From NCBI GenBank assembly GCA_964475955.1, contig CAYYZY010000076.1, positions 1 to 32,998 of the forward strand: a stretch of 32,998 nt of DNA, written 5' to 3'. Source of the stretch: DATKZH01 sp964475955 (GTDB taxonomy: Bacteria > Planctomycetota > Planctomycetia > Pirellulales > Thermoguttaceae). The notes beneath the pieces are model-generated. The model had not been told where the DNA came from. It searched no databases and worked only from the letters and a program-made list of their open reading frames with translations. Position numbers and translations under genes: made by a program. Below are positions 31,631-32,998 of the stretch, piece after piece. How positions within the stretch are numbered: the first letter of the stretch is position 1; every line of letters begins with the position of its first letter.

Positions 31631-32057
31631 TCACTGACCGGCCTCGGTGAGGCGGTTGCTGTCGGTGCCGCCGCTGGGGCTCTTCCAGGCGTCGCCCGTC
31701 ACCGTGATCGTGTTGTCGCCGCTGGTTTCGCTCGGGCTGTCGCCGCGCGCATAGAGGGTCAGCGTGCCGACCGTCCCCAGCGTGTAGGGGGAATCCAAAG
31801 CGACGTTGAAATAGCCGTCCGGCGCGCCGCCCGAACCGCCGGAACCGCCCGAGCCGCCGCTGCTTCCCACGAGATCGCCGACCTGGGCATGACCCCACCT
31901 TCGAGGGCCCCGTTCAACGGAACCAGCGGCTCGATCTTCCCGTGCCGCATTCCGTCGCCGGCGGACGCGGAAACGGCGGCCTCTCGGCCCGCGGCGCCCT
32001 TGGCGGCTTTCTCGGCAAGGCGGTCGAACAACTGCGAAATCGAAGAATGGTTTGACC
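31631..32057 (-). pseudogene. Remnant of a gene split across frames
   Basis: Protein-like sequence changes frame here. From about 32030 to 31890 the sensible frame reads LFDRLAEKAAKGAAGREAAV, then MRHGKIEPLVPLNGALEGGV. From about 31885 to 31631 it continues in another frame as QVGDLVGSSGGSGGSGGSGG, then YFNVALDSPYTLGTVGTLTL, and SETSGDNTITVTGDAW, ending in TGA at 31631. A third frame then carries the 92-residue stretch (31345-31623). The Gly/Ser linker and beta-rich text suggest an exported multidomain protein, not identified. Two frameshifts within 300 bases point to decay, or to sequencing errors if the source is a draft assembly. It lies directly after the TPR gene. Confidence 0.45.
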
Positions 32058-32998
32058 CTACGGGGCTGCCCGGGGGGACGGCGGTCCATTCCGGCTTTCG
32101 GCTTGGAGCTTCTCGTAGACGTCGAGCAACTTCCGGATCGAGTCGGCCGATTTCCGGTCGCCGGCGGCGAGTGCGATGTCCAGCGCATTGCGTGCCGTGC
32201 TTGCGGCGTCGTCGAATCGTCGTGCGAAGGCGTACGCCCCGGCCAGCGTCTTCAGGGCGAGCGGGTTTTCGTGGTGGGTCACGTCGCAGGCCTTCTCGGC
32301 AAGGGCAATCGCCCGATCGAGGTCGCACAAGTCGGGCCGGTCAAGCGTCATCCGAATGGCGGCAAGCTCCAGCATCGCCGGAACGAGCTCGGGCTCCTGT
32401 TCCAGCGCCCGTTCGTAGTAGGAGATCGCCTCCTCCGCACGGCCTTGGCGGTACAGGACGCGTCCGCAGTAGTAGTTGGCGTCCACGTCGTCGGCGTCGA
32501 GGCGGACGGCCTCGGCGAAATGCTCTTGGGCGTCGTCGAGGTTGCCGGTCTTCATGAGCATCAGTCCCAGCATCATCTGCGTTTGGCAACGCTTCGGAGC
32601 CAGCTTCAGCGCTCGCCGACAGAGATCGACCGCCTCATCGAGCTTTCGCTCCTTCTCGAGCAGGAATGCAAGGCGGTGATGCGCCTCGACGAGGTCTTCG
32701 GTCTCCACCTCCGTCGGCGGGAGTTCCAATACCTTGGCAAAATGAGCCTTTGCCTCCTCCGTCTGCCCCTGCTGCGCCAGAATGATCCCAAGCACGACGC
32801 GCGACTCGGCCTTGTTCGGATTGATTTCCAAGGATCTTCTTAGAAGCGGGATCGCGCTGGCCAACTCGCCCTCTTTGATGTACTCGAACGTGGCCCGAAA
32901 GTAGTTGTGGTCGTCCAGGAATCGCACGGCGATTCGTCGGAGCGCGTCGGGCTCGAGGTTGACGAACTCGGGGATATTGGCGGCCCGCTCCGGCTTTG
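32058..32998 (-). CDS. TPR-repeat protein, 5' end outside the window
   Basis: At least 313 residues are visible and the frame is open to the window edge (KPERAANIPEFVNLEPDALR before the GTG at 32927), so the gene starts outside. The visible part is a chain of about six tetratricopeptide repeats: YIKEGELASAIPLLRRSLEI, LGIILAQQGQTEEAKAHFAK, LAFLLEKERKLDEAVDLCRR, LGLMLMKTGNLDDAQEHFAE, YYCGRVLYRQGRAEEAISYY and LAGAYAFARRFDDAASTARN. It ends in a short Pro-rich tail (NGPPSPRAAP). TPR arrays are protein-binding scaffolds. In planctomycetes such C-terminal arrays often follow an O-linked GlcNAc-transferase-like or CRTAC/ASPIC domain, but nothing here decides this. No signal or membrane segment is visible in this part. 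Confidence 0.85.
   Translation of the reverse strand, partial: KPERAANIPEFVNLEPDALRRIAVRFLDDHNYFRATFEYIKEGELASAIPLLRRSLEINPNKAESRVVLGIILAQQGQTEEAKAHFAKVLELPPTEVETEDLVEAHHRLAFLLEKERKLDEAVDLCRRALKLAPKRCQTQMMLGLMLMKTGNLDDAQEHFAEAVRLDADDVDANYYCGRVLYRQGRAEEAISYYERALEQEPELVPAMLELAAIRMTLDRPDLCDLDRAIALAEKACDVTHHENPLALKTLAGAYAFARRFDDAASTARNALDIALAAGDRKSADSIRKLLDVYEKLQAESRNGPPSPRAAP

Noticed and set aside
1..32998. CRISPR arrays, insertion sequences, phage genes, toxin-antitoxin or defence genes
   Set aside because: No regularly spaced direct repeats, transposase or integrase motifs, or known defence domains were found on either strand. The ExeA/TniB-like ATPase at 23782-24585 has no transposase partner nearby.

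Overview
The window looks like chromosomal DNA of a GC-rich planctomycete, probably of the Pirellulales type. This is an inference from gene content. It carries two secreted sulfatases, a Tat-exported Gfo/Idh/MocA oxidoreductase, a secreted DUF6807 (PmoA-like) protein, a transmembrane Ser/Thr kinase, proteins with cytoplasmic zinc ribbons or J-like modules tethered to the membrane, an ExeA-like ATPase, and spacers filled with palindromic repeats. No rRNA, CRISPR array, transposase or phage gene was seen.

Layout. 238-1083: short histidine kinase. 1353-3955 (minus): hldE (heptose kinase/adenylyltransferase) followed by a deoxyhypusine-synthase-like protein of unknown role. 4178-7905 (plus): a likely operon of a J-like membrane protein, a sulfatase with an altered active-site motif, and a DUF6807 protein. 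8308-11804 (minus): pheS-pheT. 12211-13746: sodium/solute symporter. 14149-15513 (minus): Gfo/Idh/MocA oxidoreductase. 16400-18622: two tandem paralogous zinc-ribbon membrane proteins. 18716-19754 (minus): thiS-thiG. 20006-20611 (minus): small anchored protein of unknown function. 20892-21388 (plus): a stretch without a convincing protein gene, bounded by a good promoter and an intrinsic terminator and rich in strong hairpins, which I read as a candidate structured RNA. 21398-24585 (minus): zinc metallopeptidase, DUF1611 protein, ExeA-like ATPase. 24783-25559: rsmE. 26073-29796: a second, canonical sulfatase with a C-terminal extension, then a Ser/Thr kinase. 29865-29937: tRNA-Glu(CUC). 29938-32057: a decayed segment holding half a STAS protein, a glycosyltransferase that appears to lack its donor-binding middle, and pieces of a gene split over three frames. 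32058-32998: TPR protein running off the window edge.

How the genes fit together. Housekeeping functions (PheRS, thiazole synthesis, 16S rRNA methylation, tRNA-Glu, heptose activation for the outer envelope) are interleaved with exported catabolic functions (sulfatases, oxidoreductase, symporter, DUF6807) typical of organisms that degrade sulfated polysaccharides.

The most unusual signals are the candidate RNA at 20926-21388 and the dense, mutually unrelated palindromic elements in nearly every long spacer. Two of these families occur twice in this window: a 99-bp element with 3 differences between copies, and a roughly 130-bp nested palindrome present in opposite orientations.
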